Both the position numbers and the translations under genes were made by a program. 64,000 nucleotides of DNA from Bacteroides sp. (lineage in GTDB: Bacteria; Bacteroidota; Bacteroidia; Bacteroidales; Bacteroidaceae): positions 125,148 through 189,147 of the forward strand of contig JAJQDI010000016.1 of assembly GCA_021202275.1 (NCBI GenBank), in the 5' to 3' direction. The notes beneath the pieces were generated by a model. It ran no database searches. It had not been told where the DNA came from and worked only from the letters and a program-made list of their open reading frames with translations. Position 1 is the first letter of the stretch; each line of letters starts with the position of its first letter. This document shows, piece by piece, positions 51,167 through 61,389 of this stretch.

Positions 51167-53224
51167 ATGATAAAGAAAACGACTGCATTCCTTCTCTGGC
51201 TGACACTGTTTCCTCTGTGGCTTTCCGCACAGATCAATACGGACCGTGTGATGATGATTGCCCGGAATGCGCTCTATTTCGAGGATTACGTCCTTTCTAT
51301 CCAGTATTTCAATCAGGTGATCAATGCCAAGCCTTACTTGTACGAACCCTATTTCTTCCGTGCGCTGGCCAAGATCAATCTCGACGATTTCCAGGGGGCG
51401 GAGTCGGACTGCGATGCCGCTATAGATCGTAACCCGTTTGTGGTGGGGGCGTATCAGATACGCGGACTGGCGCGTATCCGCCAGTCGAAATTCGACGAAG
51501 CGATAGAGGATTACAAAAAGGCACTGGAATATGCTCCGGAAAATATCACGCTCTGGCACAATCTGGTACTCTGTCAGATGCAGAAGAAGGATTACGAAGG
51601 GGCGGGAGAGTCGCTCGAAAGCCTGCTGACCATCTCTCCCCGGTATACACGGGGCTATCTGATGCGTGGCGAAGTGGCGTTGCGACAGCAGGACACCATT
51701 CGTGCGTTGGCCGACTTCGACAGGGCCATTGAGATGGACCGGTACGATGCCGACGGATGGGCTTCCCGCGCCATGGTGAGCCTGAGCCAGAAGAAATACA
51801 AGGAGGCCGAGGAAGATCTGGATCAGGCGATCCGGCTGAGTGCCCGCAATGCCGGCAACTACATCAACCGCGCATTGGCACGCTTCCACCAGAACAACCT
51901 GCGGGGTGCCATGAGCGATTACGACCTGGCATTGGATATCGATCCGTATAACTACATCGGACATTACAACCGCGGACTGCTGCGTGCCGAGGTGGGCGAC
52001 GACAACCGGGCCATTGAGGATTTCGACTTTGTACTGGAGGTGGAGCCGGACAATATGCTGGCTACCTTCAACCGGGGGATGCTGCGTGCCCAGACCGGAG
52101 ACTACCGCGGAGCCATCAGCGACTACAGCCGGGTGATCGAGGAGTATCCCAACTTCCTGGCGGGATATTACCACCGGGCCGAAGCGCGCAGGAACATCGG
52201 CGACCGCAGGGGTGCGCAGGAGGATGAGAATACGATCCTGAGCATACAGATCGATCAGCACAATGCTTCTTACGGATTCGGAAATACGACGAATGTGGCG
52301 GAGCATACAGGCGGCGACGGAGAAGAAGGGGCGGAAGAGGAAAAGACGCGTAAGCGTTCGGATCGCAACATGGCCAACTACCGGAAGATCGTGATCGCGG
52401 ACGACGGGGAAGCGGACAAACGCTACGACAGTGATTATCGGGGCAAGGTGCAGGACCGCAATGTGGCTATCCGCATGGAACCGATGTATACGCTCACCTA
52501 TTACGAAAAGGTGAGTGAGGTGAGAGGGACGGTCCATTACCATAAGTTTATTGACGACCTCAACCGGAGCGGCGCACTGCCGCTGAGATTGCGCATCACC
52601 AACATGGAGTCTCCGCTCACGGAGCAACAGGTGAATACCCACTTCTCCCTGATTGATACGCATACGGCGACTATTGTAGAGCATCCGGCCAATGCGCTGG
52701 CACGCTTCATGCGGGCGATGGATTTCTACCTGGTACAGGACTTTGCTTCTGCACTGGAAGACCTGACACAGGCGACTCTGCTGGATGGCACGTTCTATCC
52801 GCCCTACTTCATGCGGGCACTCACCCGGTACAAGCAGCTGGAATACGAAAAGTCGGAAGATGCGCTGCTCAACCCGCTGCCGGGAAGTACGGCTCCGGCC
52901 CGTCAGGAGGTAGGGGTACACGACTACGATATGGTGCGGCGTGACCTGGACCGGGTGATCGAACTGGCCCCGGACTTTGTATATGCCTATTACAACCGGG
53001 CCAACCTGCTGGCTATGCTCAACGACTACAGAGCGGCCTTACTGGACTACGACGAGGCGATCCGTATCAATCCGGAGATCCCGGAATTCTACTTCAACCG
53101 CGGACTGACGCATATCTTCCTGGGAAATAACAGGCAGGGGATCAACGACCTCAGTAAAGCGGGAGAGTTGGGAGTGGTATCGGCCTACAACATCATCAAA
53201 CGGTTTACCGAACAACCAGAGTGA
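51167..53224 (+). CDS. Exported tetratricopeptide repeat protein
   Basis: A 685-residue protein with an N-terminal signal (MIKKTTAFLLWLTLFPLWLSA) and many TPR units (YLYEPYFFRALAKINLDDFQ, AIEDYKKALEYAPENITLWH, RYTRGYLMRGEVALRQQDTI and others) in two blocks, about 20-350 and 500-680. An acidic/charged spacer (GDGEEGAEEEKTRKRSDRN) sits between. TPR arrays are protein-docking scaffolds, here probably periplasmic. A TACTTTTG -7 box lies at 51110-51117. Confidence 0.88.
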   Translation: MIKKTTAFLLWLTLFPLWLSAQINTDRVMMIARNALYFEDYVLSIQYFNQVINAKPYLYEPYFFRALAKINLDDFQGAESDCDAAIDRNPFVVGAYQIRGLARIRQSKFDEAIEDYKKALEYAPENITLWHNLVLCQMQKKDYEGAGESLESLLTISPRYTRGYLMRGEVALRQQDTIRALADFDRAIEMDRYDADGWASRAMVSLSQKKYKEAEEDLDQAIRLSARNAGNYINRALARFHQNNLRGAMSDYDLALDIDPYNYIGHYNRGLLRAEVGDDNRAIEDFDFVLEVEPDNMLATFNRGMLRAQTGDYRGAISDYSRVIEEYPNFLAGYYHRAEARRNIGDRRGAQEDENTILSIQIDQHNASYGFGNTTNVAEHTGGDGEEGAEEEKTRKRSDRNMANYRKIVIADDGEADKRYDSDYRGKVQDRNVAIRMEPMYTLTYYEKVSEVRGTVHYHKFIDDLNRSGALPLRLRITNMESPLTEQQVNTHFSLIDTHTATIVEHPANALARFMRAMDFYLVQDFASALEDLTQATLLDGTFYPPYFMRALTRYKQLEYEKSEDALLNPLPGSTAPARQEVGVHDYDMVRRDLDRVIELAPDFVYAYYNRANLLAMLNDYRAALLDYDEAIRINPEIPEFYFNRGLTHIFLGNNRQGINDLSKAGELGVVSAYNIIKRFTEQPE

Positions 53225-53640
53225 AGGTGATTTACGATTTACGGATTTACGATGTACGATTGGAAATACAATCTTCTGATAATCGATAGCATCTGCCTGT
53301 AGAGACGCAAAGAAATTGACGATTGGACGATTTACGATGTACGATTGAAATTACAATCTCCTGATAATCGATAGCACCTACCTGTAGAGACGCACGGCGT
53401 GCGTCTCCGCGGTGTACATATTCCTTTTTCTTCTTATATGTTCTTAGTTCTTCTGTCTGATAAAATAGGTATAAACAGACAAAAGAACATAAGAACAAAA
53501 GAGAAATCCTGTCCAATCAAACAAAAGTAATTTCAATCGTAATTAGCTTTGCTGACTGTTGATTCGTCAATCGTCAACGTTCCTGGATGTAAAGAATTGA
53601 ATAAGGGTTATGACCGAAGGGAGTAAATCGAAAATCCCTT
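53225..53640. repeat. Long mosaic repeat, copy 9
   Basis: Two successive units of ATTTACGATGTACGATTG ... CTGATAATCGATAGCA, the end CTGTAGAGACGCACGGCGTG at about 53384-53410, and the tail GACCGAAGGGAGTAA shared with copies 3 and 4. A piece GTTCTTAGTTCTTCTGTCTG with its inverse AGACAAAAGAACATAAGAAC forms a hairpin (about 53441-53495). Confidence 0.75.
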
Positions 53641-53693
53641 TGTCTTTCTGTCTCTTTTTTCTCCACACAGCATCAAACTCAGAAAATAATCGT

Positions 53694-53701
53694 TATTTTT
53701 G
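53694..53701 (+). promoter_or_regulatory. -7 box of the thrS operon
   Basis: TATTTTTG, about 33 bp before the thrS ATG; matches TAnnTTTG. Confidence 0.55.
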
Positions 53702-53734
53702 CACCCTTAACAGATCGAAAATACAAAACAACAT

Positions 53735-55678
53735 ATGAAGATAAAGATTACATTTCCCGACGGTTCCGTGCGGGAGTATGACAAAGGAGTGACCGGGCTG
53801 CAAATCGCCGAGAGTATCAGTTCCCGCCTGGCACAGGATGTACTGGCCTGTGGGGTGAATGGAGAAACGTACGATCTCAACCGTCCGATCAACGAAGATG
53901 CTTCCGTAGTGCTTTACAAATGGGACAATGAGGAGGGTAAACACGCCTTCTGGCACACCAGTGCCCACCTGCTGGCCGAGGCCTTGCAGGAACTTTATCC
54001 GGGCATACAGTTCGGGATCGGTCCGGCCATTGAAAACGGTTTCTACTACGATGTAGATCCGGGTGAGGCTGTGATCAAAGAGGCAGACCTCGCAGAGATC
54101 GAAAAGAAAATGATCGAACGGGCTGCCCGTAAAGAATCGCTCGTTCGCCGGGACATCACCAAAGGCGATGCCCTGAAAGCGTTTGGCGACCGGGGAGAGA
54201 CCTACAAGTGCGAACTGATCTCGGAACTGGAAGACGGTACCATCACTACCTATACACAGGGCAACTTTACTGACCTGTGCCGCGGGCCTCACCTGTTGTC
54301 TACCTCGCCCATCAAAGCGATCAAGCTGACTGCCGTGGCCGGGGCCTACTGGCGCGGTCAGGAAGACCGGAAGATGCTGACCCGTATCTATGGGATCACC
54401 TTCCCGAAGAAGAAAATGCTGGATGAATATCTGGTGATGGTGGAAGAGGCTAAGAAACGCGACCACCGGAAGATCGGCAGGGAGATGGAACTGTTTATGT
54501 TCTCCGAGACGGTAGGCAAGGGACTTCCCATGTGGCTGCCCAAAGGAACGGCGCTGCGCCTGCGACTGGAAGACTTTCTGAAGAAAATACAGAAACGATT
54601 CGGATACCAGCAAGTGATCACTCCGCACATCGGAAATAAAGCGTTGTATGTGACTTCGGGTCACTACGCCAAATACGGAAAAGACTCTTTCCAGCCGATC
54701 CATACTCCGGAAGAGGGGGAGGAGTACCTGCTCAAACCCATGAACTGCCCGCACCACTGCGAGATCTACAAATGGCAGCCGCGCTCGTACAAAGACCTGC
54801 CTTTGCGCCTGGCCGAGTTCGGAACCGTGTACCGCTATGAACAAAGTGGGGAGCTTCACGGTTTAACGCGTGTACGCAGCTTTACACAGGATGATGCTCA
54901 TATCTTCTGTCGTCCCGACCAGGTGAAACAGGAGTTTCTGGATGTGATGGATATCATCTTCATCATCTTCAAGGCACTGGATTTCGAGAACTTCGAAGCA
55001 CAGATTTCTCTGCGCGATCCGGAGAATAAGGAAAAATACATCGGTAGTGACGAGAACTGGGAGAAGGCCGAACGGGCCATTGTGGAAGCCTGCGAAGAGA
55101 AAGGACTCAAGGCGAGGATCGAATACGGAGAAGCCGCTTTCTACGGTCCCAAGCTGGACTTTATGGTGCGTGATGCCCTGGGACGCAGGTGGCAGTTGGG
55201 AACGATACAGGTAGACTATAACCTGCCCGAACGCTTCCAGCTGGAATATACCGGAGCCGACAACCAAAAGCACCGTCCGGTGATGATACACCGCGCGCCC
55301 TTCGGATCGATGGAACGTTTTGTGGCGGTACTCATCGAACATACCGGCGGTAAGTTCCCGCTGTGGCTCACTCCCGATCAGGTGGTGGTGTTGCCTATCA
55401 GCGAGAAATTCAACGAGTATGCCCATGAAGTACGCTCTTACCTGGAGAGCCGCGATATACGTACACTGGTGGACGACCGCAACGAAAAGATCGGACGTAA
55501 GATACGTGACAACGAGATGAAACGTATCCCCTATATGCTGATCGTCGGAGAGAAGGAAGCCGAGAACGGGGAGATCTCCGTGCGCCGTCAGGGAGAAGGA
55601 GACAAAGGAACCCTGAAAATGGAAGAATTTGCAAAAATTCTCAACGAAGAGGTAGAAAATATGATAAATAAATGGTAA
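53735..55678 (+). CDS. thrS: Threonyl-tRNA synthetase
   Basis: Class II aminoacyl-tRNA synthetase, 647 residues. The order is the TGS domain (about 1-62), the editing domain with [11 protein letters not shown] and the Cys of TDLCRGPHL, the catalytic core with motif 2 [20 protein letters not shown] (about 369-388), the zinc ligands ([10 protein letters not shown]) and the anticodon-binding domain at the C-terminus. It heads the common thrS-infC-rpmI-rplT operon. Confidence 0.98.
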   Translation: MKIKITFPDGSVREYDKGVTGLQIAESISSRLAQDVLACGVNGETYDLNRPINEDASVVLYKWDNEEGKHAFWHTSAHLLAEALQELYPGIQFGIGPAIENGFYYDVDPGEAVIKEADLAEIEKKMIERAARKESLVRRDITKGDALKAFGDRGETYKCELISELEDGTITTYTQGNFTDLCRGPHLLSTSPIKAIKLTAVAGAYWRGQEDRKMLTRIYGITFPKKKMLDEYLVMVEEAKKRDHRKIGREMELFMFSETVGKGLPMWLPKGTALRLRLEDFLKKIQKRFGYQQVITPHIGNKALYVTSGHYAKYGKDSFQPIHTPEEGEEYLLKPMNCPHHCEIYKWQPRSYKDLPLRLAEFGTVYRYEQSGELHGLTRVRSFTQDDAHIFCRPDQVKQEFLDVMDIIFIIFKALDFENFEAQISLRDPENKEKYIGSDENWEKAERAIVEACEEKGLKARIEYGEAAFYGPKLDFMVRDALGRRWQLGTIQVDYNLPERFQLEYTGADNQKHRPVMIHRAPFGSMERFVAVLIEHTGGKFPLWLTPDQVVVLPISEKFNEYAHEVRSYLESRDIRTLVDDRNEKIGRKIRDNEMKRIPYMLIVGEKEAENGEISVRRQGEGDKGTLKMEEFAKILNEEVENMINKW

Positions 55679-55758
55679 CTTTGCGCGGAATTGTAAGAGC
55701 ATAGCATCCATTGATGTTCTAAAGGTCGCTTTTAATTAAAAACTTAAATTTTAAGATA

Positions 55759-56424
55759 TTGGTAATAAAGAAGAAACCATCTGGAGGTAATCGCTTCCAA
55801 ATGAAGAACGACAGCTTGAAAGGGCAATACCGGATCAATGAACAGATCCGTGCCAAAGAAGTACGCGTTGTCGGAGAAGGTGATGAAGCTAATGTATATC
55901 CGATTGCGCAGGCTTTGAAAATAGCAGAAGACCGGGAGTTGGACCTGGTGGAGATCTCTCCGAATGCCCAACCCCCTGTTTGCCGTATCATTGACTACTC
56001 CAAGTTCCTCTACCAACAGAAAAAGCGTCAGAAAGAGCAGAAAGCCAAACAGGTGAAAGTCAATGTCAAAGAGATTCGTTTCGGACCTCAGACCGACGAT
56101 CATGACTACAATTTCAAACTCAAACATGCCAAAGGGTTCCTGGCCGACAGAGACAAAGTGAAGGCGTATGTGTTCTTTAAAGGACGCTCGATCCTGTTTA
56201 AAGAACAGGGTGAGGTACTGCTCCTTCGTTTTGCCAATGACCTGGAAGAGGTAGCCAAAGTAGACCAGATGCCTGTGCTGGAAGGAAAGCGCATGACCAT
56301 CTTCCTCTCCCCGAAAAAGAAAGACGGAGGAGGCGCGGCGGCTCCCAAGAAACCTCAGGTGAAACCGGAAAAGCCCGTGCAGAAACCTCAGGAGCAACAG
56401 GAAGAGGCTCCGGCAGCTGAGTAA
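55759..56424 (+). CDS. infC: Translation initiation factor IF-3 (non-AUG start)
   Basis: IF-3 blocks 30S-50S joining and proofreads start codons. The C-terminal two-thirds match the family: [39 protein letters not shown] and [20 protein letters not shown]. No ATG fits the basic N-terminal extension [13 protein letters not shown]; the frame offers TTG at 55759 (and ATA or ATT codons), while an ATG appears only at 55801 (MKNDSLKG). Rare start codons are a known autoregulation device of infC. The C-terminus is unusually extended (Lys/Pro/Gln-rich tail). Confidence 0.92.
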   Translation: MVIKKKPSGGNRFQMKNDSLKGQYRINEQIRAKEVRVVGEGDEANVYPIAQALKIAEDRELDLVEISPNAQPPVCRIIDYSKFLYQQKKRQKEQKAKQVKVNVKEIRFGPQTDDHDYNFKLKHAKGFLADRDKVKAYVFFKGRSILFKEQGEVLLLRFANDLEEVAKVDQMPVLEGKRMTIFLSPKKKDGGGAAAPKKPQVKPEKPVQKPQEQQEEAPAAE

Positions 56425-56503
56425 TACACACAGAAGAAAAAATGAGTAACGCCAGAGGTATAGTGCGTTGCCATATTCATTAATCATTATAAAAACAAGT
56501 AAG

Positions 56504-56701
56504 ATGCCAAAGATGAAGACTAACTCCGGTTCGAAAAAGAGGTTCGCCCTTACCGGATCAGGTAAAATCAAAAGAAAGCACGCTTTTCACAGTCACATCC
56601 TGACTAAGAAATCGAAGAAGAGAAAAAGAAACCTTTGCTACAGCACTACGGTGAATACATCGGATGTGAATCAGGTGAAGGAACTTCTGGCTCTGAAGTA
56701 A
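56504..56701 (+). CDS. rpmI: Ribosomal protein bL35
   Basis: A 65-residue basic protein [20 protein letters not shown] ... [20 protein letters not shown], standard bL35. The start at MPKMKTNS (56504) is chosen over the upstream in-frame codon at 56468. Confidence 0.97.
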   Translation: MPKMKTNSGSKKRFALTGSGKIKRKHAFHSHILTKKSKKRKRNLCYSTTVNTSDVNQVKELLALK

Positions 56702-56800
56702 AAAAGCGACACTATTCTTTTAAAAGTTATTAACCGGATGCATTAACCTCAAGTTCGTTGCGCGAAGCAACGGCGCTAACATTCAAAAACAAGTAAAACT

Positions 56801-57148
56801 ATGCCAAGATCAGTAAATCATGTTGCTTCCAAAGCAAGAAGAAAGAAAATCCTGAAACTTACCAAAGGATACTTTGGTGCACGTAAGAACGTATGGACTG
56901 TAGCGAAGAATACCTGGGAAAAAGGGTTGACTTACGCATACCGTGACCGTAAAAACAAGAAAAGAAATTTCCGTGCTCTGTGGATACAACGTATCAACGC
57001 GGCTGCCCGCCTCGAAGGAATGTCTTATTCCCGCCTGATGGGTGGTCTGCACAAAGCAGGTATCGAAATAAACCGTAAGGTGCTGGCCGACCTGGCTATG
57101 AACCATCCCGAAGCATTCAAAGCTATCGTGGCGAAAGCCAAAGCATAA
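56801..57148 (+). CDS. rplT: Ribosomal protein bL20
   Basis: A 115-residue protein ([20 protein letters not shown] ... [20 protein letters not shown]), the 50S assembly protein bL20. The 99-bp rpmI-rplT spacer contains a hairpin GTTGCGCGAAGCAAC (about 56757-56771) that may serve the usual L20 feedback, though the binding site itself is not recognised. Confidence 0.98.
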   Translation: MPRSVNHVASKARRKKILKLTKGYFGARKNVWTVAKNTWEKGLTYAYRDRKNKKRNFRALWIQRINAAARLEGMSYSRLMGGLHKAGIEINRKVLADLAMNHPEAFKAIVAKAKA

Positions 57149-57180
57149 ACCGGGAACGGTAGACAGATGTAGGAATAGAA

Positions 57181-57219
57181 AAGGAAGTGTCCAACAGAAC
57201 AGGACACTTCCTTTTTTTT
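57181..57219 (+). terminator. Terminator of the thrS-rplT operon
   Basis: AAGGAAGTGTCC / GGACACTTCCTT hairpin with eight Ts. Confidence 0.9.
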
Positions 57220-57638
57220 GTGGGCTTCCGGGAATTGTGTGAGACTTTGGAGATGGTGTTGGTTTCCGGGGATTATGTAGGAATCTGGTAATTCTTTAGA
57301 CTTCTGGAGATTATGTTTTTGATGGATTGAAGTAGCAGTCAACGTAGTTACCTATCTTTAATGTATATCCCATGAAAGGCGACCACTACTCTGCTCCTTC
57401 TTCTCTTATTCCCTGAACAGAATGTACCAGAGCTAAAAAGCTCCGGATAGAAGATAAAGAACGACAGGTCTTGTTTCTGGCAGCAGATGGAAAAAATCGC
57501 TAGACTTCCCGCGGATTTACCTGTTATTCCCGTGGGACTGAGTAAATTTGATCCGTAAGCTACTACCCTCAGCACATTATATAATATTAAGCAATCCTCT
57601 TAAAAAAGGCGAAACTACCAACAAAATAAAGTTTTTTC

Positions 57639-57910
57639 TTGTTTATCTCACATATAGTATCTATATTTGTTATAGAAAAAATGAGCCGCATTGATTGGAT
57701 CGGGAAACTCATCAATTAAAACTGAAAACCGAGACAATCTTCGCATCTCAATGGCGGGCCACACCCTTATAGGGCAGCTTTATGCCGGTGGATTACAAAG
57801 AGGTCGGGCACTCAAATCATGTCATTCGGAGTTTCATCACATCAGAATCGGTGCGGCTTTCTTATAAAAAAGGGCGATAGTCTGCGTATGACTACTGCCC
57901 TTTTTGTTTA
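57639..57910 (+). ncRNA. Candidate small RNA or leader with promoter and terminator
   Basis: TTG (57639-57641), 20 bp, TATATTTG (57662-57669) form a good promoter. About 200 nt later comes a hairpin AAAAAGGGC...GCCCTTTTT (about 57867-57905) with a bulged stem TAGTC/GACTA and a T-run. Between lie only a 12-codon frame (57681-57719) and structured GC-containing sequence (GGCGGGCCACACCC, GGTCGGGCACTC). No full gene follows within 200 bp in the same transcript, so an independent sRNA is likely. Confidence 0.55.
57681..57719 (+). CDS. Possible 12-residue peptide in the candidate RNA
   Basis: ATG to TAA encodes MSRIDWIGKLIN, an amphipathic-looking peptide starting only ~5 nt after the expected transcription start (leaderless-like). 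It may be a leader peptide, a tiny toxin or chance. Confidence 0.25.
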   Translation: MSRIDWIGKLIN

Positions 57911-58144
57911 AATTTATGTATATCTATGCTCCGGTATAAGATGTGACGGGACTGACTGAAAATGGTTCTGCGTCTCACTCGCAGCAATCTCTGTGTGAGA
58001 TACACATTACAGGCTGAGGGATCTGGTGAACTACATAAGAACCGGATGACTTTTGACTTCTTCCTTCCGGAAAACCTGCCCCTTAAGCTATGTATAAAAT
58101 CTGTCGTTGTTACCAGTAACTACAATTTATACAGAACAAATCGT

Positions 58145-58969
58145 ATGATATTCTATTTCTCAGGTACAGGCAATTCCCGCTGGATCGCTTATCGGCTGGC
58201 GGAGGAGTTGCGGGAAGAATTGGTCTTTATTCCCGATGTCCTGCGGTTGTCCGGTGGTAGTCCGGAAGCAGATCCGGGGATGGTGGAACATTCTTCAGGG
58301 AGTATGCTCCCGGAGTTTATTCCAAAGCCCGGAGAACACATAGGCTTTGTCTTTCCGGTCTATTCGTGGGGACCTCCCGCCATTGTGCTGGAATTTATCC
58401 GGAAACTGACTCTCTCTTCCTGTACCGATCGGTATACTTTTTTTGTCTGCTCCTGCGGAGATGAGACAGGGCTTACTCCCGACAGGATGCATCAGGCCCT
58501 GAACCGGAAAGGATGGAAATGTCATGCCGGATTTTCCGTGTGTATGCCCAACAACTATATCCTTTTTCCCGGTTTCGATGTAGATCCGGAAGAAGTGAAG
58601 AAAAGAAAACTGGCTGAGGCAGAACCCCGGATGCGGGAGATCATTCGTCGGATCAAAAATAAGGAAGAGACCACAGATTGTCACATGGGTTCTCTGCCGT
58701 GGTTGAAATCCCGTGTGATCTTTCCTCTTTTCAACCGTTTCGCTGTCTCTGCCCGTCCCTACCGTTCAACCGATACCTGCAACGGTTGTGGCAGGTGCGT
58801 ACGCCATTGCCCCACACAGAACATTTCTCTTTCTCCCGATAAAAGGCCGATATGGGGCGATCGGTGTACCATGTGTGTAGCCTGTTATCATATTTGTCCG
58901 CAACATGCCATAGCCTATGGCAATAAGACCCGGGGAAAGGGTACCTATTTTCATCCCGATGTACGGTGA
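58145..58969 (+). CDS. EFR1-type flavodoxin/ferredoxin fusion protein
   Basis: A 274-residue cytoplasmic redox protein: an N-terminal flavodoxin-like domain (MIFYFSGTGNSRWIAYRLAE, FVFPVYSWGPPAIVLEFI) and a C-terminal two-[4Fe-4S] ferredoxin domain with CNGCGRCVRHCP and CTMCVACYHICP (about 220-255). This is the layout of the EFR1 family. Electron partners are unknown. The ATG at 58145 begins the flavodoxin motif; the open frame upstream to 57962 has no family character. Confidence 0.9.
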   Translation: MIFYFSGTGNSRWIAYRLAEELREELVFIPDVLRLSGGSPEADPGMVEHSSGSMLPEFIPKPGEHIGFVFPVYSWGPPAIVLEFIRKLTLSSCTDRYTFFVCSCGDETGLTPDRMHQALNRKGWKCHAGFSVCMPNNYILFPGFDVDPEEVKKRKLAEAEPRMREIIRRIKNKEETTDCHMGSLPWLKSRVIFPLFNRFAVSARPYRSTDTCNGCGRCVRHCPTQNISLSPDKRPIWGDRCTMCVACYHICPQHAIAYGNKTRGKGTYFHPDVR

Positions 58970-59005
58970 TTAGACGAATGATATTACATTTTTCTTACAC
59001 TAAAG

Positions 59006-59036
59006 TTGTAAAATCTATCAGATAAGTTTATATTTG
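59006..59036 (+). promoter_or_regulatory. Promoter of the SusD-like gene
   Basis: TTG (59006-59008), 20 bp, TATATTTG (59029-59036): full match to the Bacteroidota consensus, 66 bp before the start. Confidence 0.65.
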
Positions 59037-59102
59037 TGTCCAATAGTTGCGGGTATTTTCTGTTTAAACCCATTGGATCATACTTAACTTTACATAGATG
59101 CT

Positions 59103-61382
59103 ATGACGAAGACAAACTGCATTTTCAGGATCTTTATTTTACTATTTATTCTTGTGGGTTGTATTCAGCCACCTACCTATATTGCTGAACCCGACCCTGA
59201 CCCCGATCCGGATACTGGTGTAAATCCCGATCCTGATCCTGACCCCGACACTGATCCTGACCCTGATGAACCAGATGTTGATCCTCCTTTTGTTTCAGAG
59301 TTGACGGAATGGGAGGCCATAGCAGGCAAAGCTGAACTGGGACCTTTTCTGAAGGCTGCTATGGTGACCTTGCAGGAACTGGACGAATCTTATACCCCTA
59401 CTGAACGTATGTTCACTACTTCTGTAATCAGTGACCAGGGAAACTTTATGTTTGAAGAACTTGAACTGGAATTTCCTTATGTACTCGTTTCGGTAGAGGG
59501 ACGCTATTTCGATCAGGTCCGGAATGTAAATTCTTCGGATCAGGTCACTCTGACCGCTATAGAAGATTTGCGCATCAATGAGACCATTCATATCAATCCG
59601 ATCAGCCATCTGAAAACAGGACGGATGTTAGAATTGATGGCACAGGGCAGTACTTCTATGATCGCAGCGGATGTACAAGCTCAGGAAGAGGTACTTACGC
59701 AATTTGGATTGCAACAGTACAGTGGTAGTCAACTGGGGTTGTCCTCCTTTGCAGACGGTACCTATGATGCGGCTGTACAGGTAGTGGTTGCTTCTATTTT
59801 GTTGAGAACCGGAGAAGAAACTTTCGGAGTGGCGCGTTTTCTCTCTGAACTGGAGGACGAATTCAGACAAACAGGGAATTTCTCCGGGGAATACGCGAAC
59901 CTTTGCTGGAAAAATAGTACGTTGATCCACTGGGAAGAGGTCGCGGAGAACCTGAAGGAGTTTTACAGAAGAAATGGCAAAAATGTTACCTTCAAAGACT
60001 TTTCAGACTTTATTGATTGGGACGGAGACGGGATTGCCGGCAATGAAGACAAAGACCAAAGACGTTTGTTGTTTTTTAATGAATCCATCTTGTCTGTAGA
60101 AAAACAAGGGGGCAGATACTTCATTCCTGTCACTTCCCGGGTAGATTATGAGATTATTGCCGGTGAAAGGCCGGACAGGAATGTGAACGATCTGCAAATC
60201 AAGTATGTCGATTATTCGCTTTCTCTGGACAAAGCAGGTGGGCAGCTGGTTGTGGATGTGGCTCCTGCGACTTCCTGGTGGATATATCCTGCTCAGGTAG
60301 TGATCTATAGCCAAGAAGCGGAAGTATCAGATACTTTATTTATCTCTCAGGAAAGTCTGGTGGCCGACGACGGACAGTATACTGGCTGGGGCGAACAGTA
60401 TCTGGCTGCTTTCCTGGATTATTGCCAGGCGATGGAACTGCTCTATACACATACTCACACCGGTGGATCGTATCTGCTTACGGATTTTTATACCCGTAGT
60501 TTGTCTGCGGATACGGAGATGCTGCTCACGGCTTATCAACAGGGAGAGAAAGCTGCTTATGAACTGAGTCTGCGACGTAATGATATAATGGATCATTATC
60601 CGCTGATGGAAACGCAGAGGTATATGTATGCTGTGTTAGAGGCATTGCTTTATTATCAGATGTCCGGATTGTGGGGACAATGTCTGACGGTCGACGATTG
60701 GAACTGGTCTCGTTATGCTCCCAACTGCAAACCGTTGGGGTCGGGAGATATCTGGAAACTCAAAGAAGCGGATCTGCTGAAAGCAAGGCAGATATTGCCC
60801 GTAAAAAGAGAAGATCCTGTGTTGCCTGCTTTCAGGGATGTGGCTACGGTTGTACTGGCCCGTTACTATCTGAGAAGTCAAAATCCGGGTGAGGCGTTAA
60901 CTCTCTTCGAAGAGATAATCAACAGCGGACGCTATAGGCTGGAACGCAGTTGGGATAGTGTGTTTTATGAGGATGAGACCAAAGAGGCAATTCTCTCTTT
61001 TCCTCCCAACGCCAACCAGGGAGGTATGTGGGGATTTTATAATGACTACCACAAAAGGATCCCTGCGCTGACTTATGGAGAAGTCTTATTATCTGCGGCG
61101 GAATGTGCCGATAGAGTAGGTCAGACGGATAAGGCATGGAGATATATGAATCAGTTGAGGTCTGCCCGGGGACGTTCTTCCATAGGGTCCGGAGATTTTA
61201 TTTCTGCTCTGGCGGATACCTGGGGAGAAGAAGGAAAAGGGACTGCTTCGTATCTACAGTTTCTCAAGCGCAAGGGACTGGCAGAAAGTACGCTCTCTAT
61301 CCTGCCTTATCAGACCCTCTGGCCCATCCCCAACTATTATTTGTGGGAATATGGAATGACACAAAATCCCGGAGGGTGGTAA
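59103..61382 (+). CDS. Orphan SusD/RagB-like lipoprotein with an Asp-Pro linker
   Basis: A 759-residue lipoprotein: signal MTKTNCIFRIFILLFILVGC (Cys20 lipidated), a long (DP)n linker to about residue 60 (DPDPDPDTGVNPDPDPDPDT), an N-terminal region of transthyretin-like character (about 70-160), a BACON-like beta domain (about 370-420: DYSLSLDKAGGQLVVDVAPA) and a C-terminal SusD/RagB-like half (AFRDVATVVLARYYLRSQNP, YGEVLLSAAECADRVGQT, RYMNQLRSARGRSSI, ending MTQNPGGW). SusD proteins bind glycans next to a SusC porin, but no SusC is in this window, so its partner is unknown. Confidence 0.75.
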   Translation: MTKTNCIFRIFILLFILVGCIQPPTYIAEPDPDPDPDTGVNPDPDPDPDTDPDPDEPDVDPPFVSELTEWEAIAGKAELGPFLKAAMVTLQELDESYTPTERMFTTSVISDQGNFMFEELELEFPYVLVSVEGRYFDQVRNVNSSDQVTLTAIEDLRINETIHINPISHLKTGRMLELMAQGSTSMIAADVQAQEEVLTQFGLQQYSGSQLGLSSFADGTYDAAVQVVVASILLRTGEETFGVARFLSELEDEFRQTGNFSGEYANLCWKNSTLIHWEEVAENLKEFYRRNGKNVTFKDFSDFIDWDGDGIAGNEDKDQRRLLFFNESILSVEKQGGRYFIPVTSRVDYEIIAGERPDRNVNDLQIKYVDYSLSLDKAGGQLVVDVAPATSWWIYPAQVVIYSQEAEVSDTLFISQESLVADDGQYTGWGEQYLAAFLDYCQAMELLYTHTHTGGSYLLTDFYTRSLSADTEMLLTAYQQGEKAAYELSLRRNDIMDHYPLMETQRYMYAVLEALLYYQMSGLWGQCLTVDDWNWSRYAPNCKPLGSGDIWKLKEADLLKARQILPVKREDPVLPAFRDVATVVLARYYLRSQNPGEALTLFEEIINSGRYRLERSWDSVFYEDETKEAILSFPPNANQGGMWGFYNDYHKRIPALTYGEVLLSAAECADRVGQTDKAWRYMNQLRSARGRSSIGSGDFISALADTWGEEGKGTASYLQFLKRKGLAESTLSILPYQTLWPIPNYYLWEYGMTQNPGGW

Positions 61383-61389
61383 AAACAGA

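Noticed and set aside
57348..57575. 75-codon frame downstream of rplT
   Set aside because: No family character and poor codon use compared with neighbouring genes.
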